Part shown: in pieces, positions 1 through 11,149 of the stretch
Layout of the letters: each line of letters opens with the position of its first letter
Position numbering within the stretch: position 1 is the first letter of the stretch
NCBI GenBank assembly: GCA_963457665.1
Contig: OY735228.1
Coordinates: forward strand, 1,701,673-1,765,672
DNA: 64,000 nt
Direction: 5' to 3'
Origin: Thysanoteuthis rhombus
Lineage: Eukaryota; Mollusca; Cephalopoda; Oegopsida; Thysanoteuthidae
Notes under the pieces: model-generated
Database searches by the model: none
Seen by the model: the letters and a program-made list of their open reading frames with translations, nothing else
Told to the model about the DNA's origin: nothing
Position numbers and translations under genes: made by a program

Positions 1-369
1 GCTCAGAGTTACCTCCCCTTATCTTGCCATTTGACCTATAACTTGTGGCAGGTGTTCTTTTTTTGTTTTTGACAAGACTTCATTCGTCCAAGATTGATTA
101 ACAAAGAAGCCACGTTGATACACCTCACACATTTAACGAGATTAGCAAGTTTGTTTTTATCTTTTTTATATTTTTACCTTTCCATGGAAATACAATTTAG
201 AATTGCAATCCAATTTTTTATTTTTTTTTTTTTTTTCTGCGAAAGTTAGGTAAATTTTTATACCAGAAGGTGAAAGAGATGTGACGGAGTCTCTCTCAGA
301 GCTGATACTTCATTTCTGAATGTGATGTGTACTCACTTCCATAGACTGACAGTCTGAGTGAAGTTCTGA

Positions 370-555
370 GTCAAGATGAAAGAGAATACTAGTAAAAAAT
401 TGATAATGGTGGACAATGTTTCATCTAATGAAAAATAAATCAAGATTATTTTGCTGCTAAATATGAATAAGTCTGAAAAGTACTAATGCTGTGGTCGACA
501 CGTAATCATTTTGCGAAGATGAAAGAAAAATACTAGTCAAAAATTAATAATGCTT
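370..555 (+). repeat. Two partial interspersed family D copies
   Basis: 370-431 reads tcaagatgaaagagaatact...gacaatgtttcatctaa and 513-555 reads gcgaagatgaaagaaaaata, ctagtcaaaaattaataatg. Confidence 0.65.
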
Positions 556-2841
556 GCCTTCACAAGTTTGTCGATTACAAACAGCTGCACTTCAAATACG
601 ATTGGCTTCAGTCCTATCACTGATACATCAAATATCTGTCTGTATAGGATGGTATAACTCAGAAACACAGTTCCCTCTAAGCGGTGTACATACACACATA
701 CATTTTGAAACACAAAGGAGATAATATACGCACAAAAGGTTTCAAGTTCCGTTGGTAGCTAACTTGGTTTTTACCGTAAAAGTATTCATTAACAATGTCG
801 AATTCAAAAGTGCACACCTTTTATCACAGGAAAAATGATTGCTCAACATAAAATTGCACATTGACAGTGAGAAATCAGAGGAAATATTGTGCAGGGACCA
901 CACAACCCATGGGATTTTCTCTGTGTACCAACAGGACCCTCGGCATTTTTTTTAGCAAGGTAGTTCTTAAAAATCCACCTAAAAAATAACAGTGTAGAGT
1001 GTCTGCTTTGGTGCTGGCCCAGATAATAATGATTATATCTGTCTACTTATATAATGATAAAAGTCTGGGTCTGTTCTTCTATATGTAGCCACTAAGTGGC
1101 CAAAATGGAGCATTGTAGCCAGAGGTTTTGAATTAAGATACCCCCCAAAATGTGGTAACCCAAAGGAAGAAAAAAAAAAAAAAAAAAAAAGAAAAGAAAA
1201 AAAGGGGGGGAGTAAGTCTGACAAATAGCACACCTTATAATAGTGAGTGTGGGGGGAGGGACAGTCATCTTACATCATTGTAATAAAAAGTAACTGAAAG
1301 TTGGGATAGAGATGAAAAAGCTAGTCAAAATGAATAATGATGATGCAATACTTCATCGAAGAATAAATTCGAAAAAATTAAAAATATCGTTGAATAAGAA
1401 TTACATCATAGAAATCGCCGAGACTTCATGTCTGATCACACTTGAAACAGCTTGGAGTAGGGACTTTGAAAAAAACGTAAAATCAGGATATTTGAATGAT
1501 TTAAAACAAATTACTAAAAAAAAAAAAAAAAAAAAAAAATTGCATTAGGCCGTAACAGATTGATTTCTCAAGTCATTCAAAATAATTACGCATTCACCTA
1601 ACCACACCTTTTTCTTACTAATCAGTTTATTTAAAATACGCACGAATATTCTGACAAATAGGATACCAAAGAAAATCAGTCTGGTGAGAAAATATTTCAT
1701 TAGGAGATAACGCATTTTGCTGGAACACACAAGTTAGATATTCCTAAACCCTTTATCTACAGCAACAAGTACACCTGGATATTTGTTCTAAAAATAACCT
1801 CATCCAAGACACAAAGTCTGGAAAAAGTCACCTTTCTTTTCAGAGACGATTAGCGTCAAGATTTTGATATAGACCATCCTAGAAGACAAAGAATTTAGCA
1901 TCTCAAACCCCTACTTATACCCTCTTCTATAAAGCACACACCATTTGATCTTCATCCAGTTTTCAGTCTGTGCTTAGTAGGATGTGGACAGTTCCGACAA
2001 ATTTGTACAACAATCATTTCACTTATATACGTACACTAACATACAAACCAACATTTTAGTTTCTTTACTTCCTGAACATGCACTTTTCCATGATAGATAC
2101 TGCTTCTGATTTTACACTTCATACTACATAGTAAGAAGACAATTCAATAGTAGTAGTTTAAATAGTTGGGTTTTTAATCGTGTCAGATACTAATATTTTA
2201 ATTAACTAGACTAAGTAAACACCACAAGGTTCCTTAGTGCTGATCTACACATAAGTAACCCTGTCATTTCTGACAGGCATATGCTAGTTATGATATAATG
2301 AATGAAGATTGTCTTTTTTTATACTTTTTATTTGCTCATATCAAAAATAATTTATAAAATCTATGGAAAAAAAAAATTTTCCAAAAGGTATCCAGCAGAA
2401 AACAGTTGAGAGAGAGAAAGACAATGTAAACAAACAATCAGACCAACAATGACTCATCTTCCCCAGGTAGAAATTTCAAGAAATATCATTGAATTTTACA
2501 ATGGAATAAGGTTATCTGATTGAGAAAAAGGACATAATGACAATGATGATGATGATGACAGATATCCACAGTGAATGATCATCACTGGCAGCTTTTTTTT
2601 ACATTGGGGACAAAAATGAACAAAAACATGTCTAATTTTACACTGAAATAAGCATCAAATGTAGCCAAATTCAGAGTTCTTTGATTTGGTCTCCAACTGC
2701 TGTCGGGTCTCAACACTTCAGTTCAACAAATTGGTTTATAAACTGGTGAACTACAGATTGAAACTGAATTGAAAATCTTCCAAGACAGATCCACTAAGTT
2801 ATGGCAGCAGATTCAAAATGTGTTGAACCATGGGGGTTGGC

Positions 2842-2957
2842 AGGCTACAAAGCGTTGCATTAGACAGTTACAAATGCTTCTTGTATGATTACCAAAGTTG
2901 AGCAATGTCTAGCCTGGTCAGAACCTCGAGGGGTGGGTATATACCTAGAGCTGTAAG
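2842..2957 (+). pseudogene. 5S rRNA-like relic (possible 5S-derived SINE head)
   Basis: The segment from gattaccaaagttgagcaat to cctagagctgtaagc follows 5S rRNA in order. It shows the GATCACCGAAGTTAAGCAA region (box A), GCCTGGT, a degenerate GGTGGGT intermediate element and the box C end CCTGGAGCTGTAGGC. The 5' third aligns poorly, so this is not a working 5S gene. It may be a retroposed 5S pseudogene or the head of a 5S-derived SINE. No conserved 3' body is shared with the second copy at 62629-62748. Confidence 0.6.
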
Positions 2958-3081
2958 CAGCTGGAAATCAGACAGACAGCTTCATGTGTTGATCCCGTTA
3001 AGGTCTACCCTCCAGTACCCCACACCATGAATTGAACGAACATGCATTGTAATAAAAGAGGTGTCAAAGAAATGAACTTAC

Positions 3082-3135
3082 CAATCGATTTTCATCGAAG
3101 ACTTCAAAAAGCAATCGATTATCACGTGGATTTAC
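3082..3135 (-). CDS. Nedd4: NEDD4-like E3 ubiquitin ligase, C2-domain exon (VNP...FDENRL)
   Basis: This 54-bp exon on the minus strand gives 18 codons, VNPRDNRLLFEVFDENRL, phase 0 at both ends. The acceptor is atgcttgcag|GTA and the donor is TTG|gtaagt. It continues the C2 domain after TLNPKWNEEFLFR. Vertebrate NEDD4L has VNPSNHRLLFEVFDENRL here, so only a few residues differ. The Asp of FDEN belongs to calcium-binding loop 3. The family continues with TRDDFLGQ, and I found no such exon between here and coordinate 1, so the next intron is at least 3.08 kb and runs out of the window. The WW domains (PPxY binding) and the C-terminal catalytic HECT domain should also lie beyond coordinate 1. Confidence 0.95.
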
Positions 3136-3190
3136 CTGCAAGCATAGAGAAAGAAAGTGAATAAAGAAAGAGATACTTGATATAAGTGAA

Positions 3191-3590
3191 AACAGACAGG
3201 TCTGGGTAATCACTGAATAAAAACCGTCATGCAACCAATATCTTTAGGAAATGTTGGGGATGATCAATTAAAAAATTGGAAAAAAGACTGATAAATCAAT
3301 AATTTACTCTTGTCGGGCAGTGGTCACTAAAAAAGCCTGAATTTTCAAAAAAAGCGTGAAAACTGCTGGACACAAACAAAAGGATCATTTTAGCATAAAC
3401 TTGAATTGTAAACCCCCTCTAAACTTATTCTGAGATGGAAATTATAAAAACAAAAAATGTTCTTTCTAGACAAAATAATGAGTATATATTTAAATTTTCA
3501 GCCCTTAATCTTCATTGATGTGGCCTGTATGTGCAATACGTACATAAGCAACCAACTAGATTAACTCATAAAGAAACTTATGATGACAGT
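3191..3590 (+). repeat. Interspersed repeat family A (GGTCTGGTTAGTCAC...)
   Basis: Family of about 400 bp with fixed blocks: ggtctggttagtcactcaat, then ggcagcatgt, tgatcaattaaaaattgg, tgttgggcagtgatcacta, aaactgctgacacaaa, a spacer and finally agccagccaga...gaaacc. This copy is intact over its length. Weak similarity of the two ends (GGTCTGGTTAG and, inverted, GGTCTGGCTGG) suggests an old DNA element, unproven. The frames over it are non-coding. Confidence 0.75.
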
Positions 3591-4042
3591 TTTAATGACA
3601 CGTTTGATTGGCAGTTTTCTAATATGTATAAGAATATCTGTCAGATGCAGGGAGGTAACATGCTGAGGGTTTGATCTCAGGTACCAAATTGGTATGGCTT
3701 ATAACTACCCATTTCTTAGCCAACAGTCCACCTAAAGCTGTGTTCTGTGTCAGTACATTCACACAGTAATTTGAAAGAATAACACAAAGTATTGTAAACT
3801 GAAATTCTTGAACATATTTTGTACCAAACTTGAAACAACTCAAAAACTTACATTTATGCTGGTTGGGCTGGGGTCATAATTTAGAAATTATTTTCCTCCA
3901 ATATAAAGAAACAGATAATTGTTTTTTTTTGTTTTTTCATTGTGTTGTGATAGATTGACAAGGGGAATGAAGGATTCTCAATTGAAGAATAATACTTCAA
4001 ATGATTTTTTCTTTTTATTGAGTAACCTTTTCATAAATGAAT

Positions 4043-4246
4043 TACCATATTTTGTAGCATATAAGATATATTTTTTTTCATCTTCCAAAATCTGACCTTA
4101 GAAATTACACCCCTTCACGGTGGAAGTCAGCTAGGGGAGCAAACTTGGAATCCCCTAATCGTCTTGGTTTAACGATCATGGCAACTTTAGAATGAATAAA
4201 GACATGGTATATTACATGATGCATCTTGTATGCCACAAAATACACT
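4043..4246. mobile_element. MITE-like element with ~25-bp terminal inverted repeats
   Basis: The left end accatattttgtagcatata plus agata matches the reverse complement of the right end, tgtattttgtggcatacaag plus atgca. The interior is non-coding. Similar single ends are seen at 22963-22995 and 34590-34640 (accatatgtgctggtatata on the minus strand). Confidence 0.65.
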
Positions 4247-5249
4247 AAGTAATCAAGGAGTAATACTGGAAGTTTTGATTAGTAAAATGAATAATTTTTA
4301 TGCTGTAAAATACCAGTAGCTTTCTTAATAGTATTTCTAGGAGTTGAAATCCAAAGTACTGTAGTAACTGAAGAAACAAAAACAAAAAAAAAACAAACAA
4401 AAAAAAAAAAAACTACCCATGGGGTTGCCAGGGAGAACTAAGCCATTTTTAGTGAAATAAAAATATATTGAACATTTATTTTAAATGATCAGACACATTA
4501 CCAGCTAAATAATTCCCAAATAATTTATTATATAAACAATAATCAAAGGGAGATCACTTTGAAAGCAAATTAGCAAAGCAGCCTCACTTAGTGTGAAGGA
4601 GAGAGACTGACATGTCACAAAGTCTCCTGTAGATTATTGTTGACAGGGCAGATTACCCATCATGCATTTATGCTGCAATGACTAGGCAGAAAGTGGAAGG
4701 TCGAAGATAGGATCTTATGTGACGATTGAAGCAATAATCTACAAAAAGAGGTCAACAAAAAAGGTTTCCATCAGCATTTTGCTGACTTAGAAGCTGAAGA
4801 AGAAGAAGATGGGGTTGGAATCTGCTTCTGAAGTTAGAAACTCCCAAGACCTCACCCACCACAATCGCCCCCCACCCCGATGCTCCTCAATTTTGCCGAA
4901 TGCAATGAGCCAAACCAGAAATATCTGCAACTGTCAGATCTTCCCTTCAGGCAGTCCATTTCAAATGGAGCATCACTAGAAATGCAGAAAATTGGTGGTT
5001 TTTTCTTTTACTGATTATTTTTATAGACACGAGAAACGTCAGGACATCAAAAGGAAATGGTAGCTCACTGCAGACAAACGCAATGGGTTGGTACATTTCG
5101 ATAGATCCGCCTGATATTTTAGATTTTTTGGCTACCCTATGCCTCCCCGAGATGAGACTGTTGCACCGGTCACACCCAATTTCAGTTCTCGAGGCTGCAC
5201 TCAGTCGACATTGTGATGCGGCAGTTTTGATAAAAATACCTCTTGCGTA

Positions 5250-5493
5250 TAGGGGAAGATAAGGGAGAACGAGAAAAGACAGGAGGCAGGGAGAAAGAGA
5301 AAAAGAGTGAAGAGAAAGAGAGGGAAGAAGAGAAAGAGGGGAGAAGAAGAGAAAGAGGGGAGAAGAAGAGAAAGAGGGGAGAAAAAGAGAAAGAGGGGAG
5401 AAAAAGAGAAAGAGGGGAGAAAAAGAGAAAGAGAGAGAAGAGGAGAGGGAGAGAGAGAGGGGAAAAAAGCAGGAGTGACAGAGAAAAGGGAAA
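5250..5493. repeat. GA-rich low-complexity tract with 19-bp tandem repeat
   Basis: This is a purine-only stretch upstream of the 25-bp array. Five copies of a 19-bp unit (gaggggagaagaagagaaa or the aaaa variant) start at 5336, 5355, 5374, 5393 and 5412. The rest is irregular GA. It may be the older edge of the same purine tract. Confidence 0.9.
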
Positions 5494-6210
5494 AGTGAGC
5501 AGGAGAGGAAGAGGGAAGAGTGAGCAGGAGAGGAAGAGGGAAGAGTGAGCAGGAGAGGAAGAGGGAAGAGTGAGCAGGAGAGGAAGAGGGAAGAGTGAGC
5601 AGGAGAGGAAGAGGGAAGAGTGAGCAGGAGAGGAAGAGGGAAGAGTGAGCAGGAGAGGAAGAGGGAAGAGTGAGCAGGAGAGGAAGAGGGAAGAGTGAGC
5701 AGGAGAGGAAGAGGGAAGAGTGAGCAGGAGAGGAAGAGGGAAGAGTGAGCAGGAGAGGAAGAGGGAAGAGTGAGCAGGAGAGGAAGAGGGAAGAGTGAGC
5801 AGGAGAGGAAGAGGGAAGAGTGAGCAGGAGAGGAAGAGGGAAGAGTGAGCAGGAGAGGAAGAGGGAAGAGTGAGCAGGAGAGGAAGAGGGAAGAGTGAGC
5901 AGGAGAGGAAGAGGGAAGAGTGAGCAGGAGAGGAAGAGGGAAGAGTGAGCAGGAGAGGAAGAGGGAAGAGTGAGCAGGAGAGGAAGAGGGAAGAGTGAGC
6001 AGGAGAGGAAGAGGGAAGAGTGAGCAGGAGAGGAAGAGGGAAGAGAAAGCAGGAGAGGAAGAGGGAAGAGAAAGCAGGAGAGGAAGAGGGAAGAGAAAGC
6101 AGGAGAGGAAGAGGGAAGAGAAAGCAGGAGAGGAAGAGGGAAGAGAAAGCAGGAGAGGAAGAGGGAAGAGAAAGCAGGAGAGGAAGAGGGACGAGAAAGC
6201 AGGAGAGAGA
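5494..6210. repeat. 25-bp purine-rich minisatellite, 29 copies in two variant blocks
   Basis: The unit agtgagcaggagaggaagag plus ggaag repeats at an exact 25-bp spacing from 5494. Twenty-two copies carry agtgagc (unit starts 5494 to 6019). Seven copies then carry agaaagc (unit starts 6044 to 6194), the last with one further change. The strand is almost pure purine. Because 25 is not a multiple of 3 and the pyrimidine strand makes no stops, all three minus frames stay open, giving Ser/Leu/Pro-rich phantom proteins of 360-470 codons. These are not genes. Confidence 0.97.
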
Positions 6211-6500
6211 AGAAAACGGAGAAAGAAACCAGGACATAGAGGAAGGAGAGGGAGACGGAGACGGAAACACAGAGAACGAGGGAGTGAGAGGAAGAAGGTA
6301 AAGAGAGACAAATATACATGTAAAGTGAGAGTGATGGCAGTGGGGGGGGGGAGCATCCAGTTGTGTATAAATATACAGTGTGTATTATGTAAAGCCCTTG
6401 AGGGAAGAGCAAAAATGTTTTGCCTGGGGAATGAGAAGCTTCCTTTAAAAGCTAGCCAACACGTCTAAAACCTTCTCGAAAATAAAATCCTATCACGTGA

Positions 6501-6690
6501 CTTCATTTCTTTCATCTTAATTTTAGTTGTTTTTCATTGCAACTACTCAGACTCTCAGTCTACATTTCTGAATAAAAAGCATGGATCAAAATTAAACAAT
6601 AAGCTTTCCACGATCTGTGCTGTTTACGCACCGCCGTAGACCGAGGGTCTGAGTAGTTGCGATGAAAAGCAACTAAAAATTGTTTGACAA
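6501..6690. repeat. Inverted repeat pair, ~40-bp arms
   Basis: Arm 6521-6562 (ttttagttgtttttcattgc, aactactcagactctcagtc) is the inverse of arm 6638-6678 (gggtctgagtagttgcgatg, aaaagcaactaaaa). The loop is about 75 bp. Both arms belong to interspersed family D. Confidence 0.8.
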
Positions 6691-6877
6691 AATGAAAGCC
6701 AATGAAACCGAATCAACAGAATGTTTCGATCAGTGCAGAAACTGACCTTGGAGAATCGTGCTACAAAAAAATCCTCTTTTCATTTGGAAATCGAGATTTA
6801 GCTTCGCTGGGATCTTTGACAAATGAGACCAAAACTTTCAGAAGGATTCAATCAGTATTACTCTATTGATTTAAAAA

Positions 6878-7325
6878 GATTATTTTCATTAGATGAAGCA
6901 TTGTCAACCATTATTAATTTTTGACTAGTATTTCTTTTCCTTGATTTTAGTTGCTTTTCATCCCGTAGTATTAGTAATAATATAACTGGATTCATTTTTT
7001 ACTAGATGAAACATTGTCGGCCATTATTCATGCTTCATTTCTTCCACCTCGGTTGCTTTTCAGTCTATAGAAGTGAGCAAACAGCAAAGATTGGAAAATA
7101 AAAAATAAGCCCAAGGCAAGACTCAAACCTCAAAAAGCCTGCCTATATACGGCAATTATCCTACTGACTAAGCTACCAGAACTCCTGCAGTTGGAGAAAG
7201 ATGAAATCTTGACCCATCTTACTTTTTTCCTGATCTCATAGCACCATGTTTGATATTGTTTTCACATATACTTGTTTTAACAAAAGTAATTAAAATCAAG
7301 ATAAAAGAAATACTAGTCGAAACTG
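6878..7325. repeat. Cluster of interspersed family D copies
   Basis: Minus-strand copies at 6878-6975 and 7001-7072 and a plus-strand piece at 7285-7325 share tcaagatgaaagaaatacta, gtcaaaaattaataatggtt and gacaatgcttcatcta. Other copies lie at 370-431, 513-555 and 26500-26585. Confidence 0.72.
7108..7190 (-). mobile_element. tRNA-like SINE head, minus strand
   Basis: The minus strand reads ctggtagcttagtcagtagg (box A) and ttgaggtttgagtcttgcct (box B) at tRNA spacing. Arms are imperfect and no typical 3' end is seen, so it is a tRNA-derived repeat, not a tRNA gene. Confidence 0.6.
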
Positions 7326-8184
7326 AGGTTTCATTCTATATTAATCATGCCGTTTCTCTAAATGAAAAAAAATTTTGGAAGGATCTGCAATTTTTAAAAA
7401 ATCAGTTTTAAACATTTTTCCTCAAGTAAATAAACTAATTTGCCTTACAAAATAAGAAATATTGCTTGGCACAAAAAACAAATCAAACATTAAGCCTATT
7501 TGTTCTGTTTCAAGTTTTTCAGAGTTAGACATCATATTTCCCAGCAATGAAGACAATTTCCTTGGAATAAATCTTGAAAATTTACAGGTGAAAGATTACG
7601 CCCAATCTGATTCTTTTTTTTTTTTCTTTTTTTTTTTTAAAATATTGCTAGTCAAAATTAGAGCATACTCTTGAGGGTGGAGCCTCCTTGACACAGGAGA
7701 ATAAGACACTTATTTTCCAATCCACCAATTGAATATCTCAATAAATGACATCATACAGCCATTTGTTAATCACAACTAATGACATCACAAAGATACTTCT
7801 TGATCATAACCCGTGACATCATAACGCACCGATTGACCTTTCAAGTACAGATTACATACTAACACGATGATCAACTGGAAGGGATGGTAAATGGTAAAGG
7901 TATTTACCAATTTAATTGAAGCCAAAGGAAAACCTTCTTTTACTCGTTGTCTTCAAACAAAATGGCTGTTTCTATTTGTAGAATTCATGTTATAATTATC
8001 TACTTATTCCACATATTTTCTCATAAAAAACCAATTCACATCTTCCTTACATTTTTGAATTAATTATTTGAGACTGATGACCCAATTGGACTGAAAATTG
8101 TTTTATTCCACAGGTAAGAGTATTTTAAAGGTATTGGTCCAACAAAATTTGGGCTATGATTTGCTGTTTTCGCAGTGTTCTGGT

Positions 8185-9580
8185 ATCATCAGTCTTTTAC
8201 CGTCCGTCGTTGGACCTAGACCTTCCCCAGGATTCATCACATTTCTCTGTCATGGGCATCGAGCCAATATTTTCTGAATTTGTATAGTTCATCTCTCTAT
8301 CTTGTATTCTGCCGGCCTCAGTTTTACATGTGATCTTTGGGGTTCCATGTTGTGGGCTGTGATGTCCATCGGTTGTCTTTCATTCTTGCAACATGACCTG
8401 CCCATTGCCACTTAAGTTTCCTAATAGATTCTATAATGTATCAGACTCCCGTTTTCTTCCTGATATACTGTGCTGTCTTGTTATCTCTCTATGTAAGGTT
8501 AAGCAAGACTCTCTCATTTGTACGTTGTATGCTTCTCAGTTTGAAGGTCAGTCTCTTGGTTAGGTTCCATGTTTCAGCTCCATAAGTAACAATAGGGAGG
8601 ACGCATTGGTTGTACACTCTTCTTTTCAGGATAATTGGGAACATCCTGTTCTTGAAGGTTGAACTTGTTCTGCCAAAGGCTTGCCATCCAAGGGTGATTC
8701 TCTGCTTGATTTCTTCTCCTCTTGTGGGTTTCATAGAGATTTGTTGTCTTAGGTAGATGTAGTGGTCTACTTTCCTCCGTTTTGCATCTTTGATTTTAAC
8801 AGTTATGTTCTTATTCTCAATGTGATTGTTGCACATGATTTTTGTTTTACTGAAGTTCATGTGTAGGCAAACTCTTTTGCTTTCTTCATTTACTTCATCT
8901 AGCATTAGTGGAAGTTCGTGTAGGTTCTCTGCAAATCTGAGTTTGCTCAGATATTCTCCATCTATTTCAATTTCCCTTTTCTCCCAATCCAGATTACGGG
9001 AGATCATCTTGAGGCAGGCTGTGAAGAGTTTGGGTGAGCTGGTATCACCTTGTCTTACTTCTTTTTGGAGCTGGAAGGGTTCAGAGTCCTTATATAACCT
9101 GATGAAGGAGTTGCTGTGATTGTATATATCTTGCAGTACTTTGATGTATACTGGGTCTACACCTTGTAGAGTCGAATGCCTTCTTTAAGACTATAAATGC
9201 TACAGAGAGTGGCATTCTGTGATCTGTTGCTTTCTCTTTCAGCTGATTTATTGAATGGAGATTGTCCATGGTTAAGTAGCATCTTCTAAATCCAGCCTGT
9301 TCCCGTGGTTGGTTTTCATCTAGTGTCTTGTTAATCCAGTTGATGATGATTTTTGTGTAAAGTTCATAGATACGTTGAGCAGGCTCGTAGGCCTGTAGTT
9401 GTTGAGATCTTTGGGGTTTCCTTTTATATGTAGAAGCATTATGATTGCTGTGTTTCAATCTTTTGGGACTCTACTCTGTTTGAGACACAAGTTGAATAGA
9501 ATAGCTAGTTTTTTGTTGACCATCTTACCAGCTTTTTTTAGTAGATTGATATTGATGTTATTTGGTCAATGGGCTTTTCC
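8185..9580 (-). mobile_element. Degenerate non-LTR retrotransposon, RT domain fragment
   Basis: Reading down from about 9580, broken frames encode a non-LTR reverse transcriptase. First comes a segment like NIDLLKKAGKMVNKKLA, then ENQPREQAGFR near 9290 and LKKAFDS near 9190, where the family's motif A Asp is replaced. After a frameshift near 9170 the frame resumes with VRQGDTSSPKLFTACL near 9050 and NFSKTKIMCNNHIENK. The C-terminal region has PIVTYGAETWNLTKR, then past a stop WAGHVARMKDNRW and a GRQNTR-like tail. The run SKLRFAENLHEL lacks the residues that normally form the FADD/YADD catalytic box. The element is 5'-truncated, with no endonuclease seen, and cannot be active. The style resembles RTE-like invertebrate endonuclease-reverse transcriptases; the clade is uncertain. 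Confidence 0.88.
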
Positions 9581-10274
9581 TTTTTTTGTTTGTGTTATAG
9601 TAACAAACCCACAAATATAGTGAGGAGATCATTATAATAGATATAAAGTACAGATGCTACTTTGAATAAATAAACAAGTTTTAAGCATGAAAAAAAAAAA
9701 ACTGAGAAAATTTTCCACAGATTCGGCAGAGATGTGAAAAATGGATTTCAAAGATTGGAGAGACCATTCCAATTTACAGGTAAGTAAAACAAGAAATCTG
9801 CAATAACCTTACGAAATGAGCATCAATACATTGTGTAAGATATTGTCGGTCTATTTCCTTGTATCTATGTTAATTCATTCACAAGGTTTCCCCGTATACC
9901 CTTTGGCCCTTGTGGGGGTGTCTTTGGTTCTAGAATGTGAAATTATTTCCTTGAACGCATGCTTGTATTGGACTAGACACATCCGTTTAATAACCAAAAA
10001 CAGCCAAAAAAGGCCTGGAGTAGACATCCAAAAAGTTGTGAATGAAGAACATATGTACGAGGAAAATAGTCCGACCATATCATATACAATGATTAATAAA
10101 CCCCAATTAAAATCCAGATAAGAAGTATCAATACGATTTAGTTGTGGATGGTCAATTTTGAATGAGTACTACTAATGTGTTACCATAGTCACCTACATGA
10201 CAATGATCAAGTAGAACATTGCTCTATTCTTTCAAGACTCCTGAGACACACACATACACATATATTTCTCAATT

Positions 10275-10281
<7 letters not shown>

Positions 10282-10308
<27 letters not shown>

Positions 10309-10348
10309 TGGGGAAGGTCTATGTTCAACGAGGGACATTGAAAGACTG

Positions 10349-10396
<48 letters not shown>

Positions 10397-10421
10397 GGAA
10401 GGAGGGACATTGAAAGACTGA

Positions 10422-10457
<36 letters not shown>
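10282..10457. repeat. Three (TA)n arrays separated by a duplicated spacer
   Basis: (TA)n tracts at about 10282-10308, 10351-10392 and 10427-10457 are separated by two copies of one spacer (ttggggaagg...agggacattgaaagactgatt). The second spacer lacks about 12 bp (tctatgttcaac). The layout is a segmental duplication of array plus spacer. Confidence 0.9.
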
Positions 10458-10459
<2 letters not shown>

Positions 10460-10748
10460 AGGATTTTGAGAATGCTAGGATATATTGTTCATAGATCTGT
10501 TATATGTTACTGGGATATATGTGCCAAGAAAAATAAATGAGATTTTCTCAGCTTTTACAACCACAGGCGATGAATGAAATCCACACAAAAATTAGTAGTC
10601 TTTCCTATTCAGTTCTACAATACATGTCAGCGAAGTGATCTGCGGTCAGTATTTTTTTATCTGTTTTGGAATAAATATCAAATGGACAAATGTATCCCAT
10701 CAGGATTTTTGTTCTTCAAATTTTTTATTTAAAAAAAAGAATACTCAC

Positions 10749-10787
10749 CCGGAAGAGAAATTCTTCATTCCATTTGGGATTGAGTGT
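10749..10787 (-). CDS. Nedd4: NEDD4-like E3 ubiquitin ligase, C2-domain microexon (TLNPKWNEEFLFR)
   Basis: This 39-bp microexon on the minus strand encodes exactly 13 codons, TLNPKWNEEFLFR, with phase 0 at both ends. The acceptor is tctctttttccag|ACA and the donor is CGG|gtgagt. The peptide is the most conserved C2 strand of NEDD4-family ligases (TLNPKWNEEFYFR in vertebrate NEDD4L). The vertebrate exon boundaries appear to fall at the same places, after the KK and after the R. The exon lies about 23.3 kb downstream of the SDPYV exon and 7.6 kb upstream of the VNP exon in the direction of transcription. At 13 codons it is too short for a typical ORF search. Skipping it would keep the frame but remove a core beta strand. 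Confidence 0.94.
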
Positions 10788-11149
10788 CTGGAAAAAGAGA
10801 AAAAAAGAAATCTTTAATCAAGGAAAGATAAAAGTTTTTTTGTTCATTGAAAAAATATTTTGAACAAGCCTGAAAGTCAGACCATGGATGCACTGGTTCA
10901 ATCTCATAAATTTTTTTCAAAGCTAATTGGACATATTACCTAGAAATTTTATGGCTATAGCTATGCGATGATAGACAAACGCAGACATTTGGTGAATTAA
11001 AGTGAAAGGGTCTCGATTTATTAAGAAATAGAAATACAATCAGAAGTAACATTTATTTGTAACATTAAGTAGTAGTTATAAGTAGATGTTGATAAATAGG
11101 TAAAAAAAAACTTTTAAAAACTGCTTTTTCCAATTATATGTGATACAAA

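Larger units (their letters stand above)
1..3081 (-). other. Intron after the VNP...DENRL exon (continues past the window)
   Basis: This is AT-rich non-coding sequence. It holds several A or T homopolymers (for example 219-236, 1171-1190 and 1516-1538), two pieces of a short interspersed family (370-431 and 513-555) and a 5S-rRNA-like relic at 2842-2957. A sequence matching the expected TRDDFLG exon was looked for on the minus strand and not found. Confidence 0.8.
3136..10748 (-). other. 7.6-kb intron of the NEDD4-like gene
   Basis: This intron is bounded by the donor at 10748 and the acceptor at 3136-3137. It carries an interspersed repeat (3191-3590), a TIR element (4043-4246), the GA-rich minisatellite, clustered inverted repeats (6.5-7.3 kb), a reverse-strand tRNA-like SINE (7108-7190), a dead LINE fragment and (TA)n arrays. 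The stretches between them, such as 3600-4040, 4250-5240 and 7330-8180, hold nothing I can assign. Confidence 0.85.

Noticed and set aside
4947..6468. Several long open frames, including 469-, 403- and 362-codon minus-strand frames
   Set aside because: They translate the 25-bp purine minisatellite in three frames; the unit has no stops on the pyrimidine strand, and the flanks carry no splice signals or protein similarity.
9816..10121. 101-codon plus-strand frame
   Set aside because: No recognisable domain, no splice context, and a similar-length antisense frame; likely chance.
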